Assembly (NCBI GenBank): GCA_028293565.1
Contig: JAQGON010000045.1
Span: forward strand, 1 to 64,000
DNA length: 64,000 nucleotides
Source of the DNA: Verrucomicrobiota bacterium
Lineage (GTDB): Bacteria; Verrucomicrobiota; Verrucomicrobiia; Opitutales; Opitutaceae
Reading direction: 5' to 3'
How positions within the stretch are numbered: the first letter of the stretch is position 1; each line of letters begins with the position of its first letter. Both the position numbers and the translations under genes were made by a program. The notes below the pieces were generated by a model that did not search any database, was not told the origin of the DNA, and saw only the letters and a program-made list of their open reading frames with translations. Shown in pieces: positions 17,216 through 26,213 of the stretch.

Positions 17216-19969
17216 ATGAAGTCCTGGTGGCATCACTGCAGGCGCGGCGCGTCCTTCTGCGGACATGGCGCACTGCGCCTGCTGCGCTGGACCCTCTGGC
17301 TGGTCCTCTCGCTCGCGCTGGCGTTCCAGATCTGGATCGCGGCGTCCCGCGAGCTGGCGCTGCCGGCGTTCGTGCTCCGGATGCTGGAGGACCGCCTCGC
17401 GGCCTCGCAGGTCCAGGTGAAATTCGGGCACGCGCGCTTCGACCAAGCTGGGCGCATCCTGGTGGAGAACGTCACGCTTTCGCTCCCCGCCTACCGTGAA
17501 CCGATCGCCGTCGCCCAGGCCGCCTATCTCGAGCTGGACCCGTGGGAGCTTCTCGCCGGAAAATTCACGCCGCAGCGGCTTCACCTCACGGGAGCCCGGT
17601 TCGCCGTCCCCGCCATGCTCTCCCGCTCCGGGCAGGCGGAGGACATCGTCCGCGATCTCGATGCCACCGTGGACCTGAACGGCAACGAACTCGTCATCGA
17701 GCACCTGACCGCGCGCGTCGCCGGAATCGCCGCGGTGGCGCGCGGCGGCGTTCATCTCCGGCCGCGCACCGACACACGCGCGGCGGCGCTGCCGATCGCG
17801 GACTCGCTCGCGCGGAACTATCCCGCGGTCTGCCGCCAGCTGATCCGCGCCGCCGAACGGCTCACGGCGCTCGATCAGCCGGAACTCCGCGTCGACCTCA
17901 CGCCGTCCGAGACCCGCGCCGCCATCGCCACGGTCAGCGTCTCCGCGCGCGGCCTGAAACTTTCCGAACCCTACGCGGTCGAGGCCCAGGGCCTTCGCCT
18001 GACGACGCGCTTCCCCCTGCAGGGCGACACGCCGGTGATGGCGCCGCTCACCTTGGAGGTCGACGCCTTGGAAGTGGGCCACGAGGTCTCGGTCCGGGCG
18101 CTGCGGGCCCGCCTGCGCGGCGCGCTGCATCCCTCGCAGTACACCTACGACCCCCGCGACATGCAGCTCGGCGCCGCCGGCATTTCGGCGCGCGGCTTCG
18201 CCGTCGGCGAACTCTCCGCGCGGCTCACGGCGGGGCCCCTGCCCCGGATCGAAGGCGAACTCGTCGCGGAGTGTCTCGGACAGCTCCTCGCCTTCCGCGG
18301 GGAAGTGGACCTCAGCCGGCGGACCGCATCAATGCGCTTCAACGGCGCCCTCGCTCCGGAACTGCTCGAGCCGATCGAACGGGCGATCGGGCGGGATGTC
18401 CGCCCCTACCTCAATTTCGGCGCACCCGTCCGGATCGACGCGCGCGCCGTCTTCGAACCCGGCTGGAAATTTCGCCGGCTGACCGGCCATTTCCATGCCC
18501 GCCAGGTCGACGCCTTCCGCGTGCCGATCGACGAGGGTGGAGGCGAGATCGATTTCGACGGGATCCGGTTCGTGGCGCGCCACGCGTTCGCGCGGCTCGG
18601 GGATAATTTTGCGCGAGGCTCCTTCGAGCAGGATTTCTCGGACCTCCGCTTCCGCTTCCTCCTCGAGGGACGCCTCCGCCCGCTCGCGATCTCGGGCTGG
18701 TTTGGAAAATGGTGGCCCGCGTTCTTCGAGGACTTTGACTTCCCCGTCGCGCCGCCCGAGGCGAGCGTCGACGTGACCGGCGAGTGGAAGCAGGGCCGGC
18801 GGACCACGGTGTTCGTCTTCGCCGACAGCGCCGGACCGGTCGTCCATGGAGTGAAGTTCGATCACATGCGCACCCTGATGTTCATCCGCCCGAACTTTTT
18901 CGACGGGCTGGAGCTGTTTGCGACGATCGGCTCGGGGGCGGCGAGAGGAACCTTCGCGCGGCAGATCGACCCCGCCACGTATCATCTGGTCGGGATGGAC
19001 CTGGATTTCGAGTCCAGCCTGCCGATCGGAGTCGCCGGGGAGATTTTCGGGGCGTCAATCGCCGCGCAGGTCGACCCGGTCCATTTCGCGGTCTCGCCCG
19101 CCATCAAGCTCAAGGCGCGGTTCGACGGGCCGGCGTCCCCCGACGGCGTGCATCAGGCGATGAAATTGTCGGCGCAGTCGACGGGCGAGTTTTCCTATTA
19201 CGGCTTTCCGCTCAGCGAACTCGCCGTGAAAGTCTCGCTGCACGACGACGAGGTCGCGCTCGACGATGTCTCCGTCAATTTCGCCGGCGGGACGGTCAAC
19301 GGCAAGGCGCGGGTCTGGGGGAAGGACGCGGAGCGCCGCCTCGGCTTCGACCTTGCGCTGCGCGGCGGCAGCCTGGGCCGCGCGGTGCGGGTGATGGAGG
19401 AGTTTTCCGCGGCGCGGAAAGGAGTCCCCCTGCCGGCGCCCGGCAAGTTTGTGCAGGACAAGGCGCAGGTCGCGCTGGACCTGGCGGCCTCGGCGGAGGG
19501 GCTGTTCGCCGACCCCTTCAGCTACAAGGGCGAGGGGCACGCGACGCTTGAAGGCGCGGCGCTCGGCGAGGTCCACATGCTCGGGTTGCTCTCCGAACTG
19601 CTGTCGTTCACGTCGCTGCGCTTCACGGCGGCGCGGGCCAACTTCAAGGTCGACGGCCCCCGGCTCGTCTTTTCCGACATCGCCGCGACGGGCGCAAATT
19701 CCGCGATCGACGCGCACGGCAGCTACGACCTGCGCGAGCGCCAGCTCGATTTCAAGGCACGGCTGAAACCGTTCCAGGAAAGCAAATTTCTCCCGTCGCT
19801 GCTGATCGGCGCCGTGCTCACGCCGTTCACAAGCGTGCTGGAGGTGAAGCTGACGGGCACGATCGACAAACCGTCGTGGGCGTTCGTCAACGGGCCGACG
19901 AATTTCTTCCGCAATCTCGCAAAGCCGTCCGAAGCAGCGCCACCCAAGCCCGATTACCTCCGTAGGTAG
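17216..19969 (+). CDS. Large AsmA-like envelope protein
   Basis: From ATG 17216 the protein is about 917 aa. A GTG at 17087 would add 43 low-complexity residues and is less convincing. One N-terminal membrane helix ('LLRWTLWLVLSLALAFQIWI') is followed by a long beta-rich region of alternating hydrophobic residues. The end resembles the AsmA C-terminal domain ('YDLRERQLDFKARLKPFQES', 'LTGTIDKPSWAFVNGPTNFF'). AsmA-like proteins span or line the periplasm and are linked to lipid transport to the outer membrane; that role is inferred here. It follows the exporter genes on the same strand. Confidence 0.8.
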   Translation: MKSWWHHCRRGASFCGHGALRLLRWTLWLVLSLALAFQIWIAASRELALPAFVLRMLEDRLAASQVQVKFGHARFDQAGRILVENVTLSLPAYREPIAVAQAAYLELDPWELLAGKFTPQRLHLTGARFAVPAMLSRSGQAEDIVRDLDATVDLNGNELVIEHLTARVAGIAAVARGGVHLRPRTDTRAAALPIADSLARNYPAVCRQLIRAAERLTALDQPELRVDLTPSETRAAIATVSVSARGLKLSEPYAVEAQGLRLTTRFPLQGDTPVMAPLTLEVDALEVGHEVSVRALRARLRGALHPSQYTYDPRDMQLGAAGISARGFAVGELSARLTAGPLPRIEGELVAECLGQLLAFRGEVDLSRRTASMRFNGALAPELLEPIERAIGRDVRPYLNFGAPVRIDARAVFEPGWKFRRLTGHFHARQVDAFRVPIDEGGGEIDFDGIRFVARHAFARLGDNFARGSFEQDFSDLRFRFLLEGRLRPLAISGWFGKWWPAFFEDFDFPVAPPEASVDVTGEWKQGRRTTVFVFADSAGPVVHGVKFDHMRTLMFIRPNFFDGLELFATIGSGAARGTFARQIDPATYHLVGMDLDFESSLPIGVAGEIFGASIAAQVDPVHFAVSPAIKLKARFDGPASPDGVHQAMKLSAQSTGEFSYYGFPLSELAVKVSLHDDEVALDDVSVNFAGGTVNGKARVWGKDAERRLGFDLALRGGSLGRAVRVMEEFSAARKGVPLPAPGKFVQDKAQVALDLAASAEGLFADPFSYKGEGHATLEGAALGEVHMLGLLSELLSFTSLRFTAARANFKVDGPRLVFSDIAATGANSAIDAHGSYDLRERQLDFKARLKPFQESKFLPSLLIGAVLTPFTSVLEVKLTGTIDKPSWAFVNGPTNFFRNLAKPSEAAPPKPDYLRR

Positions 19970-19980
19970 GATCGGCCGCG

Positions 19981-20314
19981 CACTCGATCCGGTTTTTGAA
20001 CAGAAGCGAACGAAGGAAACGAAGCGCCGTCCGTGCGCGAAGCCAGGGTTGCAGGCGGAGGCCAATTCGGAGGAGGGTTCGGAAACCCAACCCATCATTG
20101 GGTGCGGCTCGCAACCGCCTTCAACGGACCGCACTCGATCCGGTTTGAACAGAGGCGAACGAAGGGAACAAGGAGCCGTCCGTGGGAAATGCGAGGGTTG
20201 CAAGCTGCATCCGATGATTGGGGTTTCCGAACCCTCCTCCGAATGACCCTCCGCGTGCAACCCAGGGTCCGCATGCGAACAGCGCTTCGTTTCCTTCGTT
20301 TGCTTCTGTTCAAA
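19981..20314. repeat. Composite nested intergenic repeat, family C
   Basis: Outer inverted arms lie at 19995-20027 ('GAACAGAAGCGAACGAAGGA') and 20282-20314, with one mismatch in 33 bases. Inside lies a second inverted pair at about 20065-20098 ('CGGAGGAGGGTTCGGAAACC') and 20214-20244. A direct, diverged copy of the left block starts at 20132. The 330-bp block fills most of the gap between the AsmA-like gene and the hybrid kinase and contains no convincing gene. Confidence 0.85.
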
Positions 20315-20391
20315 TTCCGGTGCCCGGTCGCTCATCTTGGAAAACTCGTTGTACTCGCTCGGGCGGGACCTTATTCAGGGCGCATCCCTTG

Positions 20392-23300
20392 ATGGCAATT
20401 CCGCCCCAACCGACCAGGCGCTCCTGGCTTGAGCTGATCTCGCTGGTTCTTGCGGTGGCGCTTATCCTCATCGGCGCCGGCAGCCTGGCGGGCTGGTGGC
20501 TGCACCTCGACGTCCTCGTGCAGCCGCTGATCGCGTTCGCGCCGATCGCCGCCAACGAGGCCGCCTGCATCTTCCTGCTCGGCGGCGCGCTCCTCGGCGT
20601 GGAATTGCGCTGGTTTCCCCCGGCGTGGTTTGCGCTGCCGGCTGTCATCATCACCAGCCTCACGCTCGGCGAGTATGCCTTCGGCGCGGATTTCCGGATC
20701 GACGAACTTCTCGTGCGCGACCACCTGCTGGTCGACACCTCGTACCCGGGACGGATGTCGCTCGCCTCCGCGTGCTCGCTGCTGCTCGTCGCCGGATCGT
20801 TCGTCTGGCGCGGCATCCACCGCGTCGTCCGCACCCAGGCCTTCATCGGCGGCGTCGCCGGATCGATCATCGCGGCGGTTGGCTGTTCGACGCTGCTCGG
20901 CTACGCCGCGAGCGTCCCCGCCGTTTACAGCTGGGGTACCGGGACCGCGATCTCGCCGGTCGGCGGCGCGGCGCTGCTCCTGATCGGTCTCGCCCTGCTC
21001 GGATTGTCGTGGCGCGAGGCGCTCCAGGCGGAGGGCGGCACCCCGACGTGGTCGCCCATCCCGGTGTTCACCGCGTGTCTCACCCTCACCGTCATCCTCT
21101 GGATCGGCCTGCGCGCGCGCGAGCAGGGCTATGTCGGCGCGAAGACGCAGACGGCGATGGAAGGGCTGGCGAGCACGATCAACTACGAGCTCGACCGCCA
21201 GAAATCCGTGATCGAGCGGCTGGCGGGCGACTGGAGCGCGAACGCGCGGGACTCCCGGGCCCTCGGGGAAGCCGACGCGCGCCGCCGGATGGACGAGCTG
21301 TCCCAATTCGGCTGCGTCGCGGTCGACTGGGTGAACCTCGATTTTCGCACGGCGTGGGTCTATCCGCAGGCGGCCAATGAAGGCGCGGCCAATTACGATC
21401 ACCGCCACGACGAGGAGCGCCTCGATGCGCTCAACCGCGCGCTGCGAGAAAAGGTGTCGGTGGTCTCCGCCAGCACGGACATCGGCGGCCGCGGCAAGGG
21501 TTTCGTGATCTACGCGCCGGTGATCCGCGCGGGAAGCGTCGGGGGCTTCGCCGCCGCCGAGTTTCCCTACCGGCCATTCTTCGCGACGGTCATCAACCAG
21601 CGGAAGCTGGCGAACGATTATCGGATCGCGGTTTCGATCGGGACCGAACGCCTCTTCGAGTCGGCCGTCCGCTCGTCGCCGCGGAATGCCGACCTCACCG
21701 TCGAGAAGACCTATCCCATTTTCGACCGCCGGATGCGGCTGAGCTTCATGCCCTCCGACACGGCGCTGGCGAGCGACCGCCGGCTGCTGCCCGAACTCGC
21801 GCTCCTCGCCGGTCTCGGCATCACCGGGCTGCTCGGCCTCAGCATCCATTTCGCGCGCCGTTCGCGGGCGGGGCAGCGCGCCGCGGAGTTTTCCAACCAG
21901 CGGCTCGTGGCGGAAAACGAGGAGCGCCGCCGGATCGAGGAGCGGCTCAAGGTTTCCGACGAGCGCCTGCGGCTCGCTCTCGACTCCACGCAGATCGGCA
22001 TCTTCGAGTGGAACGTCGCCGCCGGCCACGTCTACTACAGCCCCGGCCTGTGGGCGATGCTCGGCTATGAACACCACCGGATGCCGGCCACGGTCGAGGC
22101 GTGGCAATCGTTGATCCACCCCGACGACCTCCCGCTCTACCGCGAGCGCACCGCCGACCAGTTCGACCGCCGGGTGACCTTCATCGAGGCCGATTACCGG
22201 GTCCGCGCGAAGGCCGGCGAGTGGCGCTGGGTCTTCACGCGCGCCAAGACCGTCGCCACCCAGGCCAGCGGCCGGCCCGAACGCATCATCGGCACGGTCC
22301 AGGACATCACCGCCCGCCGGGAAACCGAGCTCGCGCTGCGCGAGAGCCAGGCCGAGGCCCGCAAGCTTTCGCTCGTCGCCTCGAAGACCGACAACCCCGT
22401 CCTCATCGGGTCGCCCGACGGTGTCATCGAGTGGGTCAACGAAAGCTTCTGCCGCGTGATGGAGTATTCGCTCTCCGAGGTGATCGGGCGCAATCCCGCC
22501 GACTTCATGATCGGCCCGGAAACGAACCCGCGCACGATCGTCCAGATCCGCTCCGCGATGGCGCGCGGCCAGGGCCTCAGCACCGACGTCGTCAACTACT
22601 CGAAATCCGGGCGCAAGTACCACCTCCACCTCGAAATCCAGCCGATCCGCAACGACGCGGGCCAGCTGGAGAACTTCATCGCGATCGAGTCGGACATCAC
22701 CGCGCGGGTCGAAACCGAGGCCCAGCTCCGGCTCGCCAAGGCCGAGGCCGACGCCGCGTCGCGGGCGAAGAGCGAGTTCCTCGCCTCGATGTCGCACGAG
22801 ATCCGCACGCCGATGAACGGGGTGATCGGCATGACGAGCCTCCTGATGGAGACCACGCTCAGCGACGAGCAGCGGGACTTCGTCAACACGATCCGCGTCT
22901 CCGGCGAGGCCCTGCTCACCATCATCAACGACATCCTCGACTTCTCGAAAATCGAGTCGGGCAAGATGGATCTCGAGCAGGTCCCGTTCGAGCTCGCGAG
23001 CTGTCTCGAGGAAACCCTCGACCTCTTCGCCCCGCAGGCCGCGGCGAAGCAGATCGAGCTCGCCTGCCACATCGACCCTTCGACGCCCGCCTGGATCCTC
23101 GGCGACATCACGCGCGTGCGCCAGATCCTGGTCAACCTCGTCAACAACGCCGTGAAATTCACGCCGCACGGCAGCGTGTCCGTCGAAGTCCGCGCGCTGC
23201 CGCCCGTCGCGCCCGGCGCCCAGTTTCCCCTCGAGTTCACCGTCCGCGACACGGGCATCGGCATCCCGCCGGACCGCGTCGGCCGGCTCTTCAAGGCGTT

Positions 23301-24327
23301 CAGCCAGGGAGACTCCTCCACCACCCGCAAATACGGGGGCACCGGCCTCGGCCTCGTCATTTCCCAGAGCCTCGCCACGCTCATGGGGGGCGAGATCCGC
23401 GCCGAAAGCACGGTGGGAAAAGGCGCGGCGTTCACCTTCACGATCCGCACCGAGGCGACACCCGTGCCGCTGGAAAACTCCGCGCCGGCCCTCGACCCCG
23501 CGCTGCGGTCCGGCCCGGTGCTGTGCATCGAGGACCATCCCGTGACGCAGCTGCGGCTGAAGACCTTGATAGAGTCGCTCGGCGGCCGGTGCGTGTTCGC
23601 GCCCGACATCGAGGCCGGCCTGAAGCTGGTCCCTGGGCTTCCGCAGCCGCCGACCCTGCTGGTCGTCGACTTCGATCGGAATCACCACGGCCCGGATCTT
23701 GCGCGCCTGCTCGCCCTGAAAGCGCCGTGTCTCCTGATGCTGCCATTCGGGCAAAGCGCGCCGGCCCGCGGGGAAAACGAGCCGCCGGTCGCGGTCGTGC
23801 ACAAGCCGCTTCGGACCAGCGCCCTGATCCACGCCTTCAACCAGCTGGCCAGCCCGGGCTCGCGGCTGTCCCACGCCGCCGGCGCTTCCTCGGCGTCAGG
23901 AATTCTCCTCGCCCACGAATTTCCGCTGAACCTGCTCCTCGCCGAGGACAACACGGTGAACCAGAAGGTCGCGCTGCGCTTCCTCGAGCGGCTCGGCTAC
24001 CGGGCCGATGCGGTGGGCAACGGACTCGAGGTGATCGCCGCGCTCGGCTCTCGTCACTACGATGTCGTGCTTATGGTTCTCCAGATGCCGGAGATGGACG
24101 GACTGGAAGCCAGCCGGCAGATCCGCCGCATCCTCCCGCCGGAGCGCCAGCCGAAGATCATCGCGCTCACGGCGAACGCGATGCAGGGCGACCGCGAGCT
24201 CTGCCTGGCCGCGGGCATGGACGACTACGTCAGCAAGCCGGTGAAGCTGCATGAAATTTCCGCCGCAATCCGCCGCCTCTTCGGCAAGCCGGTCGAGACG
24301 CCGGTCGGCGAGCGCCTGATCGGGTAG
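20392..24327 (+). CDS. Hybrid sensor histidine kinase with two receiver domains, the last one lacking its phosphoacceptor Asp
   Basis: From ATG 20392 the protein is 1311 aa; the longer ORF-track start lies in a repeat. Order: several membrane helices (~10-235), a CHASE-like extracytoplasmic region (~245-450), a membrane helix, two PAS/PAC modules (~520-775), HisKA with 'MSHEIRTPMNGVIG' (His ~802), HATPase with 'DTGIGIPPDRVGRLF' and 'GTGLGLVIS', a divergent receiver (~1045-1150, 'LCIEDHPV', 'LLVVDFDRN', 'HKP') and a final receiver ('LLLAEDNTVNQKVALRF', 'YVSKPVKL'). In the final receiver the usual 'LMDxQMPEMDG' reads 'LMVLQMPEMDG', so residue ~1229 is Val, one base from Asp (GTT versus GAT). 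No HPt domain follows. Confidence 0.93.
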   Translation: MAIPPQPTRRSWLELISLVLAVALILIGAGSLAGWWLHLDVLVQPLIAFAPIAANEAACIFLLGGALLGVELRWFPPAWFALPAVIITSLTLGEYAFGADFRIDELLVRDHLLVDTSYPGRMSLASACSLLLVAGSFVWRGIHRVVRTQAFIGGVAGSIIAAVGCSTLLGYAASVPAVYSWGTGTAISPVGGAALLLIGLALLGLSWREALQAEGGTPTWSPIPVFTACLTLTVILWIGLRAREQGYVGAKTQTAMEGLASTINYELDRQKSVIERLAGDWSANARDSRALGEADARRRMDELSQFGCVAVDWVNLDFRTAWVYPQAANEGAANYDHRHDEERLDALNRALREKVSVVSASTDIGGRGKGFVIYAPVIRAGSVGGFAAAEFPYRPFFATVINQRKLANDYRIAVSIGTERLFESAVRSSPRNADLTVEKTYPIFDRRMRLSFMPSDTALASDRRLLPELALLAGLGITGLLGLSIHFARRSRAGQRAAEFSNQRLVAENEERRRIEERLKVSDERLRLALDSTQIGIFEWNVAAGHVYYSPGLWAMLGYEHHRMPATVEAWQSLIHPDDLPLYRERTADQFDRRVTFIEADYRVRAKAGEWRWVFTRAKTVATQASGRPERIIGTVQDITARRETELALRESQAEARKLSLVASKTDNPVLIGSPDGVIEWVNESFCRVMEYSLSEVIGRNPADFMIGPETNPRTIVQIRSAMARGQGLSTDVVNYSKSGRKYHLHLEIQPIRNDAGQLENFIAIESDITARVETEAQLRLAKAEADAASRAKSEFLASMSHEIRTPMNGVIGMTSLLMETTLSDEQRDFVNTIRVSGEALLTIINDILDFSKIESGKMDLEQVPFELASCLEETLDLFAPQAAAKQIELACHIDPSTPAWILGDITRVRQILVNLVNNAVKFTPHGSVSVEVRALPPVAPGAQFPLEFTVRDTGIGIPPDRVGRLFKAFSQGDSSTTRKYGGTGLGLVISQSLATLMGGEIRAESTVGKGAAFTFTIRTEATPVPLENSAPALDPALRSGPVLCIEDHPVTQLRLKTLIESLGGRCVFAPDIEAGLKLVPGLPQPPTLLVVDFDRNHHGPDLARLLALKAPCLLMLPFGQSAPARGENEPPVAVVHKPLRTSALIHAFNQLASPGSRLSHAAGASSASGILLAHEFPLNLLLAEDNTVNQKVALRFLERLGYRADAVGNGLEVIAALGSRHYDVVLMVLQMPEMDGLEASRQIRRILPPERQPKIIALTANAMQGDRELCLAAGMDDYVSKPVKLHEISAAIRRLFGKPVETPVGERLIG

Positions 24328-24352
24328 CCACGCTGCTGATACACATCGTCGG

Positions 24353-24526
24353 CGAGAATTCCGGCGTGGAGGTTGGCCGCAAAAATGCGCAAGTGCTCCG
24401 GGGTTGCGAAGGAGCTGCCATCGCGCCTATGGCGCACGGGAGATTCGATTCGGAGTCCCGAAGCCCTTGCGCTTTTTTGCGGCGACTCCTTTCGAACCCC
24501 GCTTTGGGCCCGGCTTCTTGGCGGAT
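24353..24526. repeat. Dispersed palindromic element, family D copy 1
   Basis: About 155-175 bp of this spacer recur at 28826-29001 with many identical runs. Both copies carry internal inverted arms ('GCCGCAAAAATGCGCAAG' on the left, a near reverse complement ending 'TTTTTTGCGGC' on the right). Both copies sit between convergent genes, here the kinase and the sulfatase-fold gene. The short ORF that crosses it is just the repeat read as protein. Confidence 0.88.
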
Positions 24527-24555
24527 CCTCTTTTATTTAAAATGCTCCAGCCGTC

Positions 24556-25779
24556 TCACGATAGGAGCACCGTCCGCAGCCGGTCAATTTCGGCCCGGCT
24601 AGCCGGATTCCCGACGAGATTCGTCATCTCCCACGGATCGCGCTCGAGATCGAAAAACAGCCAAGGCGTCCCGTCGTCATTCAGGATCAGTTTCCGATCC
24701 CGTGTCCGCACGCCGTGCCAGACCCGGTCGCATTGATGCGGCAGGGCCACGACCGACGGCATCGAGATGCGCGCCGCGCCCGCACGACCGGGAATCCATT
24801 CCGCGCCGCCGCTCCATGCCGCAGTCATCGCCGGCAGGTCCAGAAGTGAGACCGCCGCATCGTCCTTCCGCGGCTGGACGCCGGGCCGCCGCACCAGTAG
24901 CGGGACGCGCACGCTCTCCTCGTACGGCCAGCCTTTGCGAAAAAGCCCGTGCGCCCCGTGCATGTCCCCGTGCACGCTCGTGAAACCCACGATCGTCGGC
25001 CCAGCCGTCTCCGACGACAGGTTGCGCAGCATTCTTCCGATCGCCCGGTCGGTCGCCTCGATGTGGGCATGGTATCCCGCCAGTTCCTTCCTGGCCGTCT
25101 TTTCCGCGGGGCCGCCGAGAGGGACGTTCGGCGCCAGCACGATCGCGGCCGGATCGCGCGCCGTCACTCCCGCTGCCGGCGCGTCGTAGGGTGGATGCGG
25201 CGCCTCGAGGCTGACCACGCAAAAACGCGGACGGGAATCCCGCGCTTCGTCCCCCGCGAGCCACCGCGCCGCGCGGTCGGCCAGCACGTCGCTCTGATAT
25301 CCCCTCACCTGCACCGGCACGGGCAGCGCGGTCCCGTGCAGCCACGGGTCGTTGAGCAGAAATCCGCCCTCGAAACCCTCCCAATGGTCAAATCCTCCGC
25401 GGGCACCGGGAGGAACGAGCGTTTTCGCATGCGCCTCCCCCACCAGCGGCGCCGCCGCGTCACGTTTGCCGAGGTGCCACTTCCCGAAAAACGCCGTCGC
25501 ATAGCCGAGGGACTTCATCGCGCCGGCAATCGTCCGTGAGTCCAGCGGCAGCGGATCGAAGTAATCCCGCACGCCGTTTTCCGGCGACGTCACGCCGGTG
25601 AGCATCGCCGCCCGCGCAAACGGGCCGAACGGATGGGGCGTGACCGCCTGCGTGAAATTCACGCTTTCCGCGGCGAACGCATCCAGGCAGGGCGTGCGCG
25701 CATTCGGATCGCCCGCATGACCGAACGCCGAGGCGCGCCACTGCGTCGTGACAATCCAGAGGATGTTCGGGCGCGGCAT
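24556..25779 (-). CDS. Sulfatase-fold protein with a degenerate active site
   Basis: The 407-aa protein (ATG 25779) has the alkaline phosphatase/sulfatase fold: opening 'RPNILWIVTTQWRASAFG', 'FFGKWHLGKRDA', 'PHPPYD', 'HGDMHGAHGLFRKGWPYEES' and 'VRVPLLVRRPG'. Type I sulfatases have Asp at the TTQ site, a Cys/Ser turned into formylglycine in C-x-P-S-R, and Asp before the later His. Here these read Thr12, Gly52 ('PFGPFARAAMLTG') and Val269 ('TSVHGD'). The lysine and histidine sulfate contacts remain. Loss of three catalytic positions suggests a non-catalytic homologue or a changed activity. No signal peptide is visible. A 73-aa membrane protein lies just upstream on the same strand. Confidence 0.88.
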   Translation of the reverse strand: MPRPNILWIVTTQWRASAFGHAGDPNARTPCLDAFAAESVNFTQAVTPHPFGPFARAAMLTGVTSPENGVRDYFDPLPLDSRTIAGAMKSLGYATAFFGKWHLGKRDAAAPLVGEAHAKTLVPPGARGGFDHWEGFEGGFLLNDPWLHGTALPVPVQVRGYQSDVLADRAARWLAGDEARDSRPRFCVVSLEAPHPPYDAPAAGVTARDPAAIVLAPNVPLGGPAEKTARKELAGYHAHIEATDRAIGRMLRNLSSETAGPTIVGFTSVHGDMHGAHGLFRKGWPYEESVRVPLLVRRPGVQPRKDDAAVSLLDLPAMTAAWSGGAEWIPGRAGAARISMPSVVALPHQCDRVWHGVRTRDRKLILNDDGTPWLFFDLERDPWEMTNLVGNPASRAEIDRLRTVLLS

Positions 25780-25849
25780 CCCCGATTCAATTCTCCAAAC
25801 CGGCCGCCTTGGCAAGTGGCCGCTGCGCGACGCCGCGCCACGGCGGGCG

Positions 25850-26071
25850 CTACGCCGCTTTTCCGACGGAGACCCCCAGGCTCCGCGGCGCCGACATTTT
25901 CCCCGGCGTCAGGGAACGACCGCGGGGCCGGCGGTATTGGAAAAAGGTCCAGAGGGCCACGCCGAGAGCGAAGCCGAGCGCAAGCAGGTCGGCCGCTTCG
26001 AGGAAGCGCGCGGCGAAAAATGCCAGCACTTCGAGGAACACGACGGCAGAGAGGAAAGGAAGGAATTTCAT
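25850..26071 (-). CDS. Small membrane protein, 73 aa
   Basis: The product 'MKFLPFLSAVVFLEVLAFFA' continues with a second hydrophobic segment ('LLALGFALGVALWTFFQY') and a basic tail. The two-helix layout with a positively charged loop looks like a genuine small membrane protein rather than a chance frame. It sits 70 bp upstream of the sulfatase-fold gene on the same strand. Function unknown. Confidence 0.55.
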   Translation of the reverse strand: MKFLPFLSAVVFLEVLAFFAARFLEAADLLALGFALGVALWTFFQYRRPRGRSLTPGKMSAPRSLGVSVGKAA

Positions 26072-26213
26072 GTCGGATTGGTTTCAGTGGATTAAACCCG
26101 ACGTTCGTCACGTTCGTCCGACAGGTGCGTGACACCCCGGCAACTTCCGCTGCCGCGGAACATTTCGCCGCAAAGGGATGGGCATTCCACCCGTTTCTGC
26201 TAAGACAAAATCC

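Noticed and set aside
19981-20314. Possible CRISPR-like direct repeats
   Set aside because: Only two diverged direct copies with no regular spacers, and the main structure is inverted; no cas genes nearby.
20371-23874. 1167-aa antisense ORF opposite the hybrid kinase
   Set aside because: Arg/Asp/Val-rich translation without motifs, typical of antisense frames in GC-rich genes.
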